From Clostridiales bacterium 38-18 (GTDB taxonomy: Bacteria; Bacillota; Clostridia; Peptostreptococcales; Acidaminobacteraceae), in NCBI GenBank assembly GCA_001897605.1, contig MKTL01000016.1:416395-480394 (forward strand): a stretch of DNA of 64,000 bases. Direction: 5' to 3'. Below the pieces are notes generated by a model. It did no database searches. It had not been told where the DNA came from and saw nothing but the letters and a program-made list of their open reading frames with translations. Both the position numbers and the translations under genes were made by a program. Shown in pieces: positions 15,426 through 23,529 of this stretch. The first letter of the stretch is position 1. Every line of letters begins with the position of its first letter.

Positions 15426-17921
15426 ATGGGTCAGAAGGTGATCATTGTCGGAGGGGTTGCAGGTGGCGCAAGTGCTGCTGCGCGTCTCAGAAGAATGGAT
15501 GAGCAAGCAGAAATTATCATGTTAGAGAAGGGTCCTTACATTTCATTTGCAAATTGTGGCCTGCCATACTATATTGGTGGAACGATTGCAGAGAGAAGTG
15601 CTTTATTGGTTCAAACACCAGAGGGCATGAACGCAAGATTTAACGTAGATGTTCGTGTTGAAAACGAGGCGATTTCTATTGATAAAGAGAAAAAGATTTT
15701 ACAAATTAGGGATATCAAGAACAACCGTGTTTATGATGAAAGCTATGATGTATTAATTTTATCTCCAGGATCGACACCGCTTAAGCCACCAATTCCAGGC
15801 ATTGATTCTCCAAACATCTTTTCACTTTGGAACATTCCAGATGTGGATCGCATTAAGAGCTTTGTGGATAATGTAAAACCAAAATCAGTTGCAGTGATCG
15901 GTGGTGGTTTCATCGGACTTGAAATGGCTGAAAACCTTCACGATCTTGGCATGGAAGTTAATGTCGTTGAAATGGCTGACCAAGTTATGGCACCCGTTGA
16001 TTTTGAAATGGCGCAGATTGTTCACAAGCATATGAAGACTAAAAAAGTCGGTCTTTATTTAGGCGATGGTGTTAAATCCTTCGAATACCATAATGGCAAC
16101 ACAAAAGTAACCCTACAAAGTGGCAAAACACTTAATGTTGATCTCGTTATTTTATCGATTGGTATCCGTCCTCAAAGTGAGCTTGCAAAGGCAGCTGGCT
16201 TAGAAACCAACCAAAGAGGTGGTATCCTAGTTGATGAATTTATGAAAACTTCAGATGAAAGCATCTATGCGATCGGCGATGCGATAGAGGTAACAGACTT
16301 TATCGGTGGCGGAAAGACGATGATTCCTTTAGCTGGTCCTGCAAACAAACAAGGTAGAATCTGTGCGGACAATGTTGCAGGTAAAAAGGTACCATTCAAA
16401 GGTTCAATGGGAACCTCAGTTGCTAAGGTTTTTGATTTAACGGTTTCAGCAACTGGCGTTAATGAAAAAACACTTAAAAGAGAAGGAAAAGTATACGGTA
16501 AAGATTATTATACAGTTCTTGTACATCCAAACTCACATGCAGGCTATTACCCTGGCGCACTTCCAATGACTTTAAAAGTTATATTTGATATGAACGGCAA
16601 AGTATTGGGTGCACAAAATGTGGGTTACGATGGCGTTGAAAAGAGAATCGACGTGATTGCAACTGCTATTCGATTTGGTGCAACGGTTTATGACTTAACT
16701 GAGCTTGAGCTTGCTTATGCACCGCCTTATTCTTCTGCAAAAGACCCAGTAAACATGGCTGGCTTTGTCGGTGAAAACATTCTGACAGGTATGGAAAAAC
16801 CATACCAGTGGCATGAGTTCAAAGATATGGACCCAAGCTTCGTCGTCTTAGATGTTAGAGAGCCAATGGAAAGAGAAATGGGTTATATCCCAAACTCTAT
16901 TAATATTCCTGTCGATCAATTGAGAAGCAGAATGGTAGAACTTGATAAATCTAAAACTTATATCGTATATTGTGCAGTAGGGATTAGAGGTCATGCTGCT
17001 TCAAGAATCCTCGTTCAAAACGGCTTCGAAAACATTTACAACTTAATCGGTGGCTTTAACACTTACTCGACAGTTCTTTGCCAAGAGAATAATGGTATGT
17101 GTGAAGGTGCTTTACCACAAGGTGATGTACATGTATCTGAGACAGGTGATGTTGAGCAAGATGCTTCTTTCCAAGACGCACAAGACGATGCAAATGCGCA
17201 AGTAATAAAAGTTAATGCGTGTGGCTTACAATGCCCAGGTCCTATTATGCAGGTACACAAAGCGATTGAGATGATGAATCCTGGCAATATTTTGGATATT
17301 AAAGCTACAGATCCAGGCTTTGTAAATGATATCGGCGTATGGTGTGAAAAAACAGGTAATACTTTACTTGAATCAGGAAAAGAAGATAAAGCATTCTTTG
17401 CTAAGATTAGAAAAGGCAGAAAGAAACCAGCACAAGCACCAACCGCTGTTAAGGATGATAAAACCATGATTGTTTTCAGCGGTGATTTAGATAAAGCGAT
17501 TGCGACATTAATTATAGCAAATGGCGCTGCATCTATGGGCAAGAAAGTCACTTTATTCTACACCTTCTGGGGACTTAACATTTTAAGAAGACCAGAAAAA
17601 GTAGCGGTTAAAAAAGACTTGATGAGCCGTATGTTCAGTGGTATGATGCCAAGAGGTACTAAAAAATTAGGTTTATCAAAAATGAACATAATGGGCATGG
17701 GTCCTAAAATGATCAGAATGGTTATGAAAAAACACAATGTAGATTCATTAGAGGATTTACTAAAAATGGCTATGGAAAATGGCGTTAGAATGGTAGCTTG
17801 TAACATGTCTATGGATCTTATGGGCATTACGCAGGAAGAATTAATCGATGGTATTGAACTCGGTGGTGTTGCATCTATGCTAGGCGCTGCTGAAGATTCA
17901 AACATGAGTTTGTTTATTTAA
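15426..17921 (+). CDS. Four-domain sulfur-relay flavoprotein (CoA-disulfide reductase, rhodanese, TusA, DsrE)
   Basis: 831 residues. Domain 1 (about 1-450) is an FAD/NAD(P)H pyridine disulfide oxidoreductase of the CoA-disulfide/persulfide reductase group, with GGVAGGASAAAR, active-site Cys44 in FANCGLPYYIGG and AVIGGGFIGLE for NAD(P)H. Domain 2 (about 455-560) is a rhodanese with Cys516 in VYCAVGIRG. Domain 3 (about 595-665) is TusA-like with Cys599/Cys603 in ACGLQCPGP. Domain 4 (about 680-831) is DsrE/F-like. The arrangement could pass sulfane sulfur between thiols on one chain. ATG 15426 is preferred because GGAGG precedes it; 12 upstream codons lack a site. A CsoR-family repressor gene follows after 11 nt. 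Confidence 0.92.
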   Translation: MGQKVIIVGGVAGGASAAARLRRMDEQAEIIMLEKGPYISFANCGLPYYIGGTIAERSALLVQTPEGMNARFNVDVRVENEAISIDKEKKILQIRDIKNNRVYDESYDVLILSPGSTPLKPPIPGIDSPNIFSLWNIPDVDRIKSFVDNVKPKSVAVIGGGFIGLEMAENLHDLGMEVNVVEMADQVMAPVDFEMAQIVHKHMKTKKVGLYLGDGVKSFEYHNGNTKVTLQSGKTLNVDLVILSIGIRPQSELAKAAGLETNQRGGILVDEFMKTSDESIYAIGDAIEVTDFIGGGKTMIPLAGPANKQGRICADNVAGKKVPFKGSMGTSVAKVFDLTVSATGVNEKTLKREGKVYGKDYYTVLVHPNSHAGYYPGALPMTLKVIFDMNGKVLGAQNVGYDGVEKRIDVIATAIRFGATVYDLTELELAYAPPYSSAKDPVNMAGFVGENILTGMEKPYQWHEFKDMDPSFVVLDVREPMEREMGYIPNSINIPVDQLRSRMVELDKSKTYIVYCAVGIRGHAASRILVQNGFENIYNLIGGFNTYSTVLCQENNGMCEGALPQGDVHVSETGDVEQDASFQDAQDDANAQVIKVNACGLQCPGPIMQVHKAIEMMNPGNILDIKATDPGFVNDIGVWCEKTGNTLLESGKEDKAFFAKIRKGRKKPAQAPTAVKDDKTMIVFSGDLDKAIATLIIANGAASMGKKVTLFYTFWGLNILRRPEKVAVKKDLMSRMFSGMMPRGTKKLGLSKMNIMGMGPKMIRMVMKKHNVDSLEDLLKMAMENGVRMVACNMSMDLMGITQEELIDGIELGGVASMLGAAEDSNMSLFI

Positions 17922-17932
17922 TTGGAGGGCTT

Positions 17933-18196
17933 ATGGCAACAGATGATCAAAAAAAGAAAATTATCAATCGCTTAAAAACCATTAAAGGACATATTCAGGG
18001 CATTGAGAATATGGTGGAAGCTGATAAGGGTTGCGATGAGATTTTAATTCAGGTTGCCGCAGTTAAACAATCCATTCACAAGGTTGGTCTTGCTATTATG
18101 GAATCACATGCCTCTGAGTGTATGATGGATGAAAATCAAATGGACAAGGAAAAAATTGAAGACCTAATTAAAATGATCTTCAATTATACAAAGTAA
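17933..18196 (+). CDS. CsoR/CstR-family (DUF156) repressor
   Basis: 87 residues, all-helical tetrameric repressor family. Cys34, His59 and Cys63 occur in the same spacing as the copper-binding Cys-His-Cys triad of CsoR (25 and 4 residues apart). The persulfide sensor CstR keeps the two Cys but generally lacks the His. The gene sits 11 nt after a sulfur-relay flavoprotein, as CstR genes often do, so residues and neighbourhood point different ways: copper by residues, reactive sulfur by context. It probably represses its own operon. No transporter of copper is nearby. Confidence 0.9.
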   Translation: MATDDQKKKIINRLKTIKGHIQGIENMVEADKGCDEILIQVAAVKQSIHKVGLAIMESHASECMMDENQMDKEKIEDLIKMIFNYTK

Positions 18197-18207
18197 TCAA
18201 TCATTTG

Positions 18208-18240
18208 AGTCCGGTGCTTCTAGGTACCGGACTTTATTTA
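18208..18240 (+). terminator. Terminator after the CsoR-family gene
   Basis: AGTCCGGT (18208-18215) pairs with ACCGGACT (18226-18233), followed by T-rich sequence. Confidence 0.85.
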
Positions 18241-18300
18241 TTTCTTTTTTTATAGTATGATAGGTATGTTGTTTACTTTGATGAAAGGTGAGGGAAAAAC

Positions 18301-19704
18301 ATGAATAAAAAGCGAATCATAATGATTTTGGCACTATTAATTGCACTTCTTGCAATGACCGCCTGCAGTAAGGACGATCAAAAGCCTGATAGCACGACGA
18401 CAGAAACCACTGAGGCAGCAAGTGAAACCCGTGAAATTGACTTTGATGCAGAGGGCATCGCAGCTAAATTCCTCGACACCTTCATGGCAGAGTCCTTTCC
18501 AGAAATGCTGATTAATTTTACCTATTCTGATGAAATGAAAGAACAATTTACGGTAGAAGCAATGGAAGCGATTCATAAGCAAATTATTAAAGCCTTTGGC
18601 TCCTTCGAAGGCACCTACGGTTTGAAAACCACTGAGCAATCGGAGTATTATATCGTATCTATTGGTGGCAATCACGTTGATAAGGATTTGGTATACAACA
18701 TTGTCTTTAACTACGATGGTAAAATTGCTGGCTTCAATTATCAAGAAATTTCGTCTGTTGAAGATTATTTTGACGCTGAAATAGACAATGCAAATGAGTT
18801 TGAGGTGACCTTTGGTGAAGCACCGTTTGAAATCAATGGAACATTAAGTATTCCTAAAGAGGGTAACGGTCCATTCCCAGTAGTGGTATTGGTACATGGC
18901 TCTGGTCCAAATGATAGAAATGAATCCATCTATGTGAATAAGCCATTTAAAGATATCGCAACTGGCTTAATCGATAAAGGGGTTGCGGTTCTTAGATATG
19001 ACAAGAGGACCTATACACATTTAGAGAAGTTCAACGATCCTACTTTAGCTGCTGATTTTACAATTTACGATGAGGTTGTAGACGATGCCGTATATGCAGT
19101 TGAGTTCTTAAAGAATTATGAGGGTATAGATCCTAACCATATTTTTGTCGCGGGACACTCATTAGGTGGCAATCAAGCACCTAGAATTGCCGACGCGACT
19201 AAGGACGTTGCAGGTATTGCAGTTCTTGCAGGCAATGTAACGCCACTTCAAAAGCTAATTGTTACGCAATATAAGTATTTGCTAGGATTAGATGGTAGCT
19301 TAGATGACAATGATCAAAAGCAGATTGAGAGCATAGAAAAAGCATCTAATTTGATTTCATCAGACGAGATGACATTAGATACCGATATGAGCCTAACACT
19401 GGGATTAGCACCAAAATACTGGATGGACATCAAGGACTATAATCCAGTTGAGCTTGCGGCTACGCTTAATATTCCAATACTAATACTACAGGGTTCAAGA
19501 GACTACCAAGTTCCTGTCGATGAATTTAAGCTGTGGCAACAGGGATTGGGAGACAAGGCGGATTATAAAGAATATAGTGACCTTAACCATTTGTTTATGA
19601 CTGGTGAAGGTATGTCGAAGCCTGAAGAATATACAGTTGCAGCTCATGTTTCTTCTGAGATGATCAATGATTTAGCGGACTGGGTTTTAGAAAATAGCAA
19701 ATAG
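18301..19704 (+). CDS. Lipoprotein alpha/beta-hydrolase with N-terminal DUF3887-like domain
   Basis: 467 residues. A signal peptide ends in the lipobox-like AMTAC (Cys22), then a Thr/Glu-rich linker (STTTETTEAASETRE), so the protein is probably membrane-anchored outside the cell. Residues about 45-150 resemble the DUF3887 domain; about 170-460 form an alpha/beta-hydrolase with VLVHGSGPNDRNES (oxyanion region), nucleophile elbow GHSLGG, ILQGSRDYQVP (acid) and DLNHLF (catalytic His). It matches serine-aminopeptidase/dienelactone-hydrolase-like esterases. The substrate is unknown; it might be a peptide or ester in the envelope. Monocistronic. Confidence 0.87.
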   Translation: MNKKRIIMILALLIALLAMTACSKDDQKPDSTTTETTEAASETREIDFDAEGIAAKFLDTFMAESFPEMLINFTYSDEMKEQFTVEAMEAIHKQIIKAFGSFEGTYGLKTTEQSEYYIVSIGGNHVDKDLVYNIVFNYDGKIAGFNYQEISSVEDYFDAEIDNANEFEVTFGEAPFEINGTLSIPKEGNGPFPVVVLVHGSGPNDRNESIYVNKPFKDIATGLIDKGVAVLRYDKRTYTHLEKFNDPTLAADFTIYDEVVDDAVYAVEFLKNYEGIDPNHIFVAGHSLGGNQAPRIADATKDVAGIAVLAGNVTPLQKLIVTQYKYLLGLDGSLDDNDQKQIESIEKASNLISSDEMTLDTDMSLTLGLAPKYWMDIKDYNPVELAATLNIPILILQGSRDYQVPVDEFKLWQQGLGDKADYKEYSDLNHLFMTGEGMSKPEEYTVAAHVSSEMINDLADWVLENSK

Positions 19705-19730
19705 AGTCAAGGAATTAAATGCGTATAATA

Positions 19731-19761
19731 AGCCCCTGAGAGATACCTCTCAGGGGCTTTC
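19731..19761 (+). terminator. Terminator between the lipoprotein hydrolase and the NROR-like gene
   Basis: AGCCCCTGAGAG (19731-19742) pairs perfectly with CTCTCAGGGGCT (19747-19758), followed by a short T-run. Confidence 0.88.
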
Positions 19762-19792
19762 GTGTGAAACCTTATATAAAAACTTTCGTATA

Positions 19793-20971
19793 TCAATTAA
19801 GCATACTTTCAAAATCCTCTCTGGACATTTCTTCTGTAACGGCTCTTTTAAGTTTGGATGATTTCGAAATATCGCCAATTAAAATGCCACCAACTACCTT
19901 ACCACTTTTATAGAAGAACTTTTCAAAATGATCCTCTGTGGAATAGCTGTATATATCATAGGAAGCATTGGTATCCGATCCTACATCTCCTATTGAAAAA
20001 AGGCGAAGGTTAAGACCGTGATAGATATTAAATGGTGTTACGGGTACATAAGGTACATTTTTTCCAAGTGCGTTAAGTGCTGCAATTCTGCCTTGTTCGA
20101 TCGCCTCTGGCCAAATAGCATAGTTGACGCCTTTGTATTCTGCACAATCACCAGCAGCAAAAATACCTTCAATATTTGTTTTCATAAAGTCATCTACGAT
20201 AATGGCTCTATCGGTATTTATTCCTGCTTTTCTAGCGCTAGTGGTTTCTGCTCTCACCCCTATGGAAACCGCGATGAAATCAGCTGGTAGTATCGTACCA
20301 TCAGAAAGTAGGACACCGTGTGCGACCTCTGTACCTATAATTTCTTTTGTTTGAACACCTTTAATGACTTTAATACCTGTCTCTTTGACCTTTTCTTCAA
20401 AAAGTACAGAAGCTTCAGCATCCAATTGACGTGGTAGTAATCTTTCCATCATTTCTACAACGGTGACTTCTACGTTCAATTTCGTCATCTGCCAACCGAG
20501 CTCAAGTCCCAATAGCCCACCACCGATGATAACAGCAGTCTTCTTATGCCAAGCAAATTTTTTAAGTGTTTCTGCGTCAGTTAAGTCTCTTAGATTGAGC
20601 ACATTGCTTTTGTCTATCCCTGGGATAGGTGGAATAAAATTACGACTGCCGGTAGCTAGAATTAGCGAATCGTATTGCAGTTCTTCACCATTAGAGAGCT
20701 TAATCGTTTTAAGCTCAGGATGAATTTCGTCTAGCGCAGTTTCATACTTAATATCAATTCCATGCGTTACGTACCAATCGTGATTGTGCAGGTAGAATCG
20801 ATTGGGAATTTCAGTTTCTGAGATATATTCTGATAACATAGGTCTGTAGTATGGAGGTGTTGCTTCCATAGTTACGACGGTTATATCAAATGCCTCGCCT
20901 GATGCAAGAATTTCCTCAAGGGCAGAATTACCAGCTGCGCCATTTCCAACAATAATTAATTTCTTATTCAT
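19793..20971 (-). CDS. NAD(P)H:rubredoxin oxidoreductase-like flavoprotein
   Basis: 392 residues, FAD/NAD(P)H two-dinucleotide fold: IIVGNGAAGNSALEE (FAD), AVIIGGGLLGLELGW (NADH), GIFAAGDCAEY (FAD ribityl). It resembles clostridial NROR and the N-terminus of NirB. In clostridia, NROR reduces rubredoxin, which then feeds superoxide reductase, rubrerythrin and flavodiiron protein. A rubredoxin gene is divergent from it and those partner genes follow, strongly supporting that role. AAAGGTGG lies upstream of the ATG on the minus strand. Confidence 0.88.
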   Translation of the reverse strand: MNKKLIIVGNGAAGNSALEEILASGEAFDITVVTMEATPPYYRPMLSEYISETEIPNRFYLHNHDWYVTHGIDIKYETALDEIHPELKTIKLSNGEELQYDSLILATGSRNFIPPIPGIDKSNVLNLRDLTDAETLKKFAWHKKTAVIIGGGLLGLELGWQMTKLNVEVTVVEMMERLLPRQLDAEASVLFEEKVKETGIKVIKGVQTKEIIGTEVAHGVLLSDGTILPADFIAVSIGVRAETTSARKAGINTDRAIIVDDFMKTNIEGIFAAGDCAEYKGVNYAIWPEAIEQGRIAALNALGKNVPYVPVTPFNIYHGLNLRLFSIGDVGSDTNASYDIYSYSTEDHFEKFFYKSGKVVGGILIGDISKSSKLKRAVTEEMSREDFESMLN

Positions 20972-21007
20972 GTGGATCCACCTTTCTCTATATATGACTC
21001 GATATAT

Positions 21008-21108
21008 GGTATATACCTCGTTTTATAAAATAAATGCATTAAAATTTTGTAAATTAATATTGATATAAATAGAAATTTTGTTTTATTTGGTATATATTGA
21101 GGTATATA
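21008..21108. promoter_or_regulatory. GGTATATA repeats in the NROR/rubredoxin divergent region
   Basis: GGTATATACC (21008-21017) is a perfect palindrome about 35 bp upstream of the NROR start. GGTATATA recurs at 21089-21096 and 21101-21108, 12 bp apart, and the longer GAGGTATATA at 21099 is the inverse of TATATACCTC at 21010. Candidate operator sites; the binding protein is unknown. Confidence 0.4.
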
Positions 21109-21162
21109 ACACCTATGTCAATTCTGTATACCTTCATCATATGTAACAATAATATATTGATG

Positions 21163-21191
21163 TTGACAGAAAAGATAAGTGATGGTATTAT
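21163..21191 (+). promoter_or_regulatory. Sigma-A promoter of the rubredoxin-perR operon
   Basis: TTGACA (21163-21168), 17-bp spacer, TATTAT (21186-21191). The predicted start of transcription near 21198 lies inside the palindrome that follows. Confidence 0.88.
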
Positions 21192-21192
21192 C

Positions 21193-21213
21193 AGTTTGTA
21201 ATGATTACAAACT
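21193..21213. promoter_or_regulatory. PerR/Fur-type operator
   Basis: Perfect 21-bp palindrome AGTTTGTAAT-G-ATTACAAACT. The inner 15 bp TTGTAAT-G-ATTACAA has the 7-1-7 design of PerR and Fur boxes. It covers the transcription start just after the -10 element, an ideal repressor position. The perR-like gene is second in the operon. Confidence 0.82.
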
Positions 21214-21245
21214 AAAAAAATTTAATGTATAAGGAGAGTATTAGT

Positions 21246-21404
21246 ATGAAGTATGAATGTGTAGCATGTGGTTATGTTTATGATCCAGAGATCGGCGATC
21301 CAGATAGTGGTATTGAACCAGGTACAGCTTTTGAAGATATTCCTGAAGATTGGGTTTGCCCACTTTGCGGCGTAGGCAAAGATATGTTTGAACCATTAAA
21401 ATAA
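21246..21404 (+). CDS. Rubredoxin
   Basis: 52-residue iron-sulfur-free electron carrier with one Fe(Cys)4 centre. Begins [18 protein letters not shown] and ends [14 protein letters not shown]: the two CxxC knuckles and the acidic face are typical, as is the length. AAGGAG precedes the ATG at the normal distance. It carries electrons from the divergent NROR-like reductase to superoxide reductase, rubrerythrin and perhaps the flavodiiron protein at 53.3 kb. First gene of the PerR-type operon; too short for many ORF filters. Confidence 0.96.
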   Translation: MKYECVACGYVYDPEIGDPDSGIEPGTAFEDIPEDWVCPLCGVGKDMFEPLK

Positions 21405-21423
21405 GTGAGAAAGCGTATTTAAA

Positions 21424-21834
21424 ATGATGAACAATGTAGGTGATTTTTTAAAAACCAACGGGATTAAGCCGTCTTACCAAAGGATAAAAATATATGAATA
21501 TCTGATGAACACGAAAGACCATCCTACGGTAGAAAGCATCTACAGTGCGCTGAACGGACAAATTCCAACACTTTCTAAAACGACAGTCTATAATACACTC
21601 AAGATATTTATCGACAAAGGGATCGCTATGGCGATTACTATTGACGACAACGAAGTTCGCTTCGATGCGTTTATTGATACGCATGGTCATTTCAAATGTC
21701 AGGAATGCCATAGAGTATATGATTTTCATGTGAACTTTGAAGGCGCAATTGGCGATCAATTGGACGATTTTCAAATTCTTGAGCAGCAGATGTTTTTTTA
21801 TGGCATCTGTCGAAGCTGTAACGAAAAATCATAG
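21424..21834 (+). CDS. perR: PerR-like Fur-family peroxide repressor
   Basis: 136 residues. Winged helix at about 1-85 (IKPSYQRIKIYEYLMN, TLSKTTVYNTLKIF), then a metal-binding dimerisation domain: RFDAFIDTHGHFKCQECH and a second CxxC, CRSC, forming the structural zinc site. FDA-DTHGH matches the PerR regulatory metal region. PerR represses with Fe or Mn and is inactivated when peroxide oxidises a ligand His. Its genes here (rubredoxin, superoxide reductase, ferritin, rubrerythrin) are typical PerR targets, and a fitting operator lies on the promoter. Confidence 0.88.
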   Translation: MMNNVGDFLKTNGIKPSYQRIKIYEYLMNTKDHPTVESIYSALNGQIPTLSKTTVYNTLKIFIDKGIAMAITIDDNEVRFDAFIDTHGHFKCQECHRVYDFHVNFEGAIGDQLDDFQILEQQMFFYGICRSCNEKS

Positions 21835-21843
21835 GAGGTCCCA

Positions 21844-22221
21844 ATGAAAAAATTAGATGTATTCAAATGCGGTGTTTGCGGAAATATCGTAGAAGTTGAG
21901 CACGTTGGCGGTGGTACGTTAGTATGTTGTGGTCAAGAGATGAATCTGTTAGAGGAAAAATCTGCTGATATGGCAACTGAAAAACACGTTCCAGTTATTG
22001 AAGCGATTGTTGGTGGCTACAAAGTAACAGTTGGATCTACGATTCATCCAATGACTGAAGAACACCATATTCAGTGGATTGAGCTTGTCACAGAGTCTGA
22101 ATCTCTTATTACTTATCTAAAACCGGGTGATGAGCCAGTTGCTATTTTCAAAACTGATGAGAAGGCAATAAAGGCAAGAGAATATTGTAACCTTCACGGT
22201 TTGTGGAAAAACGAATTATAA
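21844..22221 (+). CDS. Desulfoferrodoxin (superoxide reductase)
   Basis: 125 residues of the two-iron class. The N-terminal desulforedoxin domain has KCGVCGN and VCCGQEM (Fe(Cys)4 centre I). The catalytic domain has EKHVPVIE, HIQWIEL and the final CNLHGLW, giving the four His and one Cys ligands of centre II. It reduces superoxide to hydrogen peroxide using rubredoxin electrons, without making oxygen. GGAGG lies upstream, 9 nt after perR. Confidence 0.96.
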   Translation: MKKLDVFKCGVCGNIVEVEHVGGGTLVCCGQEMNLLEEKSADMATEKHVPVIEAIVGGYKVTVGSTIHPMTEEHHIQWIELVTESESLITYLKPGDEPVAIFKTDEKAIKAREYCNLHGLWKNEL

Positions 22222-22225
22222 TTCT

Positions 22226-22259
22226 AATAGAGTTTAGAAGTTAACTTCTAAACTCTATT
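22226..22259. repeat. 34-bp perfect palindrome between sor and ftn
   Basis: AATAGAGTTTAGAAGTT (22226-22242) followed directly by its exact reverse complement (22243-22259). Only TTTTAAAGG follows, so it would be a weak terminator or an attenuating/processing hairpin placed just before the ferritin RBS. Confidence 0.85.
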
Positions 22260-22274
22260 TTAAAGGAGAAAAAT

Positions 22275-22784
22275 ATGATCAACGCTAGATTAGAAGAAGT
22301 GATCAATAAGCAAATAAATGCAGAACTCTACTCAGCATACCTTTATTTATCAATGTCAGCTTATTTTGAAAGCGTTAACCTTCCGGGATTCGCAAATTGG
22401 ATGAAGGTACAGTTCGAAGAAGAGCAATTTCACGGGTTAAAGTTTTTTAATTACTTAATTAGTCGTGGTGGTAGAGTTAAACTTGATACCATTGAAGTCC
22501 CTAAGTTTGAGTGGAAGAATGCAATAGAGGTTTTTGAAGAGACTTTAGAGCATGAAAAACATGTTACTGCTCTTCTTAACAACATTGCAGAGGTTGCTGA
22601 GGAAGAAAAAGATAGAGCAACTAGAAACCTTATGATTTGGTTCATCGATGAGCAAGTTGAAGAAGAAGGCAATGCAGAAAAAATTATCAATGAGTTGAAA
22701 ATGATCGGTGGCGAAGGACACGGTATGCTAATGCTCGATAGAGAATTTGCAACTAGAACATTTGTCCCACCGACTGGTGCATAG
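22275..22784 (+). CDS. Ferritin (non-haem, bacterial Ftn)
   Basis: 169 residues, four-helix ferritin. NKQINAELYSAYLYL, the EEEQFHGLKFFNYL helix and EQVEEEGNAEKII supply the ferroxidase-site Glu and His residues. It oxidises and stores iron in a 24-mer shell, limiting Fenton chemistry. Its place in a PerR-type operon beside superoxide reductase and rubrerythrin fits iron sequestration during oxidative stress. The palindrome immediately upstream may lower its expression relative to the genes before it. Confidence 0.95.
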   Translation: MINARLEEVINKQINAELYSAYLYLSMSAYFESVNLPGFANWMKVQFEEEQFHGLKFFNYLISRGGRVKLDTIEVPKFEWKNAIEVFEETLEHEKHVTALLNNIAEVAEEEKDRATRNLMIWFIDEQVEEEGNAEKIINELKMIGGEGHGMLMLDREFATRTFVPPTGA

Positions 22785-22806
22785 AATTTAAGGAGGTATT
22801 TTTAAA

Positions 22807-23382
22807 ATGGCGAGTATTAAGGGAACAGAAACTGAAAAGAACTTACTAAAAGCTTTTGCTGGCGAGTCTCAAGCTAGAAACAGATACCAAATGTTTGCTA
22901 AACAAGCTGAAAAAGAAGGCTATAGACAAATCGCTGATTTCTTTATGGAAACTGCAGATAACGAAAGAGTTCATGCTGCTAGATTTTTTAGCTTCTTAGA
23001 AGGTGGCGATTTAGAAATTACTGCTATGTATCCAGCTGGTAAAGTTGGTACAACTCTTGAAAATCTTCAAGCGGCTGCAATGGGTGAGCATGAAGAATGG
23101 GAAATTCTTTATCCAGAATTCGCTAGAATCGCAAGAGAAGAAGGCTTCCCAAAAGTTGCTGCTGCATTTGAATTTATAGCTAAAGCTGAAGTTGAGCATG
23201 AAAACCGCTATAATAAACTTGCACAAAACATTATGGATGGCAAGGTATTCAAGAAAGATGAAGTGGTTAGATGGAAATGTAACAAATGTGGCTACGTACA
23301 TGAAGGTACAGAAGCGCCAGCTGTTTGTCCAACATGTCTACATCCACAAGAGCATTTCGAATTAAAAGAATCTAACTATTAA
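22807..23382 (+). CDS. Rubrerythrin
   Basis: 191 residues: an N-terminal four-helix di-iron domain (about 1-145) with ExxH motifs (NERVHAARF, EVEHENRY), then a C-terminal rubredoxin-like domain WKCNKCGYVHEG-CPTCLHPQ. It reduces hydrogen peroxide to water with electrons from NAD(P)H through NROR and rubredoxin. Classical domain order, not the reversed form. AAGGAGG precedes the ATG 22 nt after ferritin, and a strong terminator ends the operon. Confidence 0.96.
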   Translation: MASIKGTETEKNLLKAFAGESQARNRYQMFAKQAEKEGYRQIADFFMETADNERVHAARFFSFLEGGDLEITAMYPAGKVGTTLENLQAAAMGEHEEWEILYPEFARIAREEGFPKVAAAFEFIAKAEVEHENRYNKLAQNIMDGKVFKKDEVVRWKCNKCGYVHEGTEAPAVCPTCLHPQEHFELKESNY

Positions 23383-23409
23383 TGCTTTGTTCTTTTAAAG
23401 TTTAATATT

Positions 23410-23437
23410 AAAACCGATCTTTGGATCGGTTTTTTTT
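23410..23437 (+). terminator. Terminator of the oxidative-stress operon
   Basis: AAAACCGATC (23410-23419), 4-nt loop, GATCGGTTTT (23424-23433), T-run. Confidence 0.93.
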
Positions 23438-23469
23438 ATTTCACCAAAATAGTGATATAATGGTGAAAT
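23438..23469. promoter_or_regulatory. pcp promoter enclosed in a 9-bp inverted repeat
   Basis: ATTTCACCA (23438-23446) and TGGTGAAAT (23461-23469) flank an extended -10 TGATATAAT (23453-23461). A repressor bound here would cover the -10 region. The regulator is unknown. Confidence 0.5.
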
Positions 23470-23529
23470 AAAAGTGAGTTAGGAGATATTAAACTGATTA
23501 TCAGCGAGCTTTAGTTTATAGGAGGCAAA

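Noticed and set aside
17063..17551. 162-codon minus-strand frame
   Set aside because: Antisense to the TusA/DsrE part of the sulfur-relay gene; low-complexity product and no start signals.
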